From NCBI GenBank assembly GCA_905381055.1, contig CAJPUR010000027.1, positions 1-55,977 on the forward strand: a DNA stretch of 55,977 bases, given 5' to 3'. Origin of the DNA: an uncultured Flavobacteriaceae bacterium. Lineage in GTDB: Bacteria; Bacteroidota; Bacteroidia; Flavobacteriales; Flavobacteriaceae. Numbering within the stretch: position 1 is the stretch's first letter; each line of letters begins with the position of its first letter. Below, piece by piece: positions 54,335 through 55,977 of this stretch. The position numbers and the translations under genes are program-made. A model generated the notes under the pieces. That model did no database searches, was not told the DNA's origin, and saw only the letters and a list, made by a program, of their open reading frames with translations.

Positions 54335-55977
54335 ATGAAAAATTCAACATTAAAGTCATTTACTTTAGTTGTTCTTTTTGCTTTATTTAAGCTTAATTCA
54401 CAACTTATTAGTAAAGATGCAATTGTTGTTTCAGACTGTAAGATTGCATCCCAGGTTGGATTAGATATTTTAAAACAGGGAGGAAACGCCATTGATGCAT
54501 CAATAGCAACTGCATTTACTTTAGCTGTTACTTTTCCTTCAGCTGGAAATATAGGGGGTGGAGGTTTTATCGTTTTTTTAAATTCAGATAATGAATCTAC
54601 AACTATTGATTTTAGGGAAAAAGCTCCTATTAAATCTTCAAAAGAAATGTTTTTGGATAAAAATCAAAACTTGATAAGTGGAAAAAATCATAATAGTATA
54701 CTTTCAATAGGAGTTCCTGGGACTGTTGCTGGTTTGTTTTTTGCTCATAAAAAATATGGAAAAATTCAGTGGAAAAGGTTAATTCAACCAGCAATTAATA
54801 TAGCAAATACTGGTTTTATTATGACTGAGGGTCTACATAATTCTGCAAAGATTGGAATTAGTAGAAAACAAAATTTCTTTTTAAAAAATTACTTTAAAAA
54901 TGATAAAGATGAATTTTTAAAACCAGGTGAAGTATGGCGTCAAAAAAAGTTAGCAAAGACACTTGAGGCAATAAGAGATAATGGCAAGAATGGTTTTTAT
55001 AGTGGTTGGGTAGCAAAAAAAATTATTTCTTTTATGAAAGATAATGATGGTTTAATTAGTTATGAAGATTTAAAAAAGTATAAAGTTATTGAAAGAGTTC
55101 CAATTATTGGAAATTATAGAGGTAATAAAGTTTATTCTATGGGCCCTCCAAGTTCTGGTGGTATTACATTAATTACAATGCTTAATGTTTTAGAGAATTT
55201 TGATTTAAATAAAATTGAATTTAATTCCTCTAAACATATTCACATTTTAGCTGAAATAATGAAAAAATCTTATATGAATAGAGCTAAATTTCTTGGAGAT
55301 CCTGATTTTAATAAAAATATGCCAATTGACACTCTTTTATCAAAAAAATATGCAAAAAATTATTTTTTAAACATTAATCCCAAAAAAGCTTCAAAAAGTA
55401 TTTTAGATAATTATTTTCAGATTTATGAAGGAAATAATACTACCCATATATCAGTAATAGATGAAAATAAAAACGCCGTTTCTCTAACTACAACTCTAGA
55501 GGATTCTTATGGAGTTGGAATGGGGTCTGAAGAATTAGGTTTTATATTTAATAATGAAATGGGTGATTTTAATCCTGTTGCTAATTTGACGAATGAAAAT
55601 GGTTTAATTGGGACACGACCTAATCTTATAGAACCAGAAAAAAGAATGCTTTCAAGTATGACTCCAACTATTATTACAAAAAATAATATACCTTATATAA
55701 TAATTGGAAGTCCTGGGGGAAGAACAATAATAAATACTGTTTTTCAAACAATTTCTAATATAATTGATTATAAAATGAGTCTGAAAGATGCAATTGAATC
55801 AAGTAAGATTCATCATCAATGGTTCCCTGATGAAATAAAATATGAAAAATCAAAAATTCCAATTAATGTGTTAAATGAATTAGAGTTTTTGGGTCATAAT
55901 TTGATTAAAGTTGAAAATCTAGGCAATTTAATGGGAATTAAATTTGATGAAAAAAGTTTAAAATATAATGGTTACTC
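54335..55977 (+). CDS. ggt: Gamma-glutamyltransferase, partial (3' end beyond window)
   Basis: The frame from ATG 54335 runs 547 codons to the right edge without a stop. An N-terminal signal segment (to about residue 23) is followed by the GGT large subunit (GGNAIDASIATAFTLAV, NIGGGGF). The autoprocessing site is NTTHISVID, with Thr369 as the expected N-terminal nucleophile of the small subunit, and GSPGGRTI later. It cleaves gamma-glutamyl bonds such as in glutathione, in the periplasm. Confidence 0.94.
   Translation, partial: MKNSTLKSFTLVVLFALFKLNSQLISKDAIVVSDCKIASQVGLDILKQGGNAIDASIATAFTLAVTFPSAGNIGGGGFIVFLNSDNESTTIDFREKAPIKSSKEMFLDKNQNLISGKNHNSILSIGVPGTVAGLFFAHKKYGKIQWKRLIQPAINIANTGFIMTEGLHNSAKIGISRKQNFFLKNYFKNDKDEFLKPGEVWRQKKLAKTLEAIRDNGKNGFYSGWVAKKIISFMKDNDGLISYEDLKKYKVIERVPIIGNYRGNKVYSMGPPSSGGITLITMLNVLENFDLNKIEFNSSKHIHILAEIMKKSYMNRAKFLGDPDFNKNMPIDTLLSKKYAKNYFLNINPKKASKSILDNYFQIYEGNNTTHISVIDENKNAVSLTTTLEDSYGVGMGSEELGFIFNNEMGDFNPVANLTNENGLIGTRPNLIEPEKRMLSSMTPTIITKNNIPYIIIGSPGGRTIINTVFQTISNIIDYKMSLKDAIESSKIHHQWFPDEIKYEKSKIPINVLNELEFLGHNLIKVENLGNLMGIKFDEKSLKYNGY

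Noticed and set aside
1-55977. Mobile elements, CRISPR arrays, prophage, defence islands, biosynthetic gene clusters
   Set aside because: No transposase, integrase, direct-repeat arrays or atypical gene blocks were found; gene content is core metabolism and cell biology throughout.
1-55977. tRNA or rRNA genes
   Set aside because: Intergenic spaces are short and none showed a cloverleaf with a GTTCRA-type T-loop or rRNA sequence by eye; a tRNAscan run would settle it.

Overview
The window is a gene-dense, strongly AT-rich stretch of a Bacteroidota chromosome, most likely a free-living, probably marine, member of the Flavobacteriia. The evidence is the set of lineage-typical genes: a type IX secretion Plug protein (DUF5103), a Na+-translocating NQR operon, a KDO8P-synthase-like DAHP synthase fused to chorismate mutase, a DUF1573 protein, a MarR-YceI pair and lipoprotein M16 and ApbE proteins. 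Candidate promoters of the Bacteroidota type (TAnnTTTG, sometimes with an upstream TTTG) recur, and Shine-Dalgarno sequences are nearly absent. The marine assignment is inference. I see no mobile elements, CRISPR arrays, rRNA or tRNA genes, and no gap between genes exceeds about 235 bases.

Layout. A partial deoxynucleoside kinase (minus) is followed by metK-metY-metX behind a SAM-II riboswitch. Next come a Phe/Tyr leader peptide with an attenuator and the operon pheA-aminotransferase-tyrA-DAHP synthase/chorismate mutase. Then follow aspC (minus), rsmG, the T9SS Plug gene (minus), nqrABCDEF, an M16 peptidase (minus), a small conserved protein with apbE, and a minus-strand gpmI-thioredoxin-map-methyltransferase group. 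After these lie rsgA-dtd, murB and a class I aminotransferase (minus), a DUF1573 gene (minus) and valS. The minus-strand group rsfS-ftsH-LUD-cdsA-psd is followed by birA, pyrE (minus), a Nudix gene, ddl-coaD (minus) and PASTA-rluD-yaaA. The complete trpEGDCFBA operon (minus) sits behind a Trp leader peptide and attenuator. The window ends with marR-yceI (minus), a rhodanese, a PspC-like protein, an alanine/Na+ symporter, an acyl-CoA dehydrogenase, rpsU and a truncated gamma-glutamyltransferase.

The enzymes are mostly ordinary housekeeping functions; the interest is in regulatory RNA. Three amino-acid loci each carry a recognisable cis-acting RNA switch. (1) The SAM-II aptamer ahead of metK is followed by two mutually exclusive hairpins that could relay SAM binding to the metK start codon. 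(2) A 21-residue leader peptide containing Phe-Tyr-Tyr-Phe-Tyr-Phe precedes a strong intrinsic terminator with an alternative antiterminator, upstream of the combined Phe/Tyr operon. (3) A 13-residue leader peptide with tandem Trp codons precedes a second strong terminator upstream of trpE. These two attenuators are the only convincing intrinsic terminators I found by eye. Both leader peptides start within about ten bases of a predicted -7 element, so their transcripts look leaderless or nearly so.

Several start codons were corrected from sequence logic. TTG triplets that end a TAnnTTTG promoter element are not starts for valS, the small NQR-linked gene or the acyl-CoA dehydrogenase. The trpE start was moved out of its terminator hairpin.
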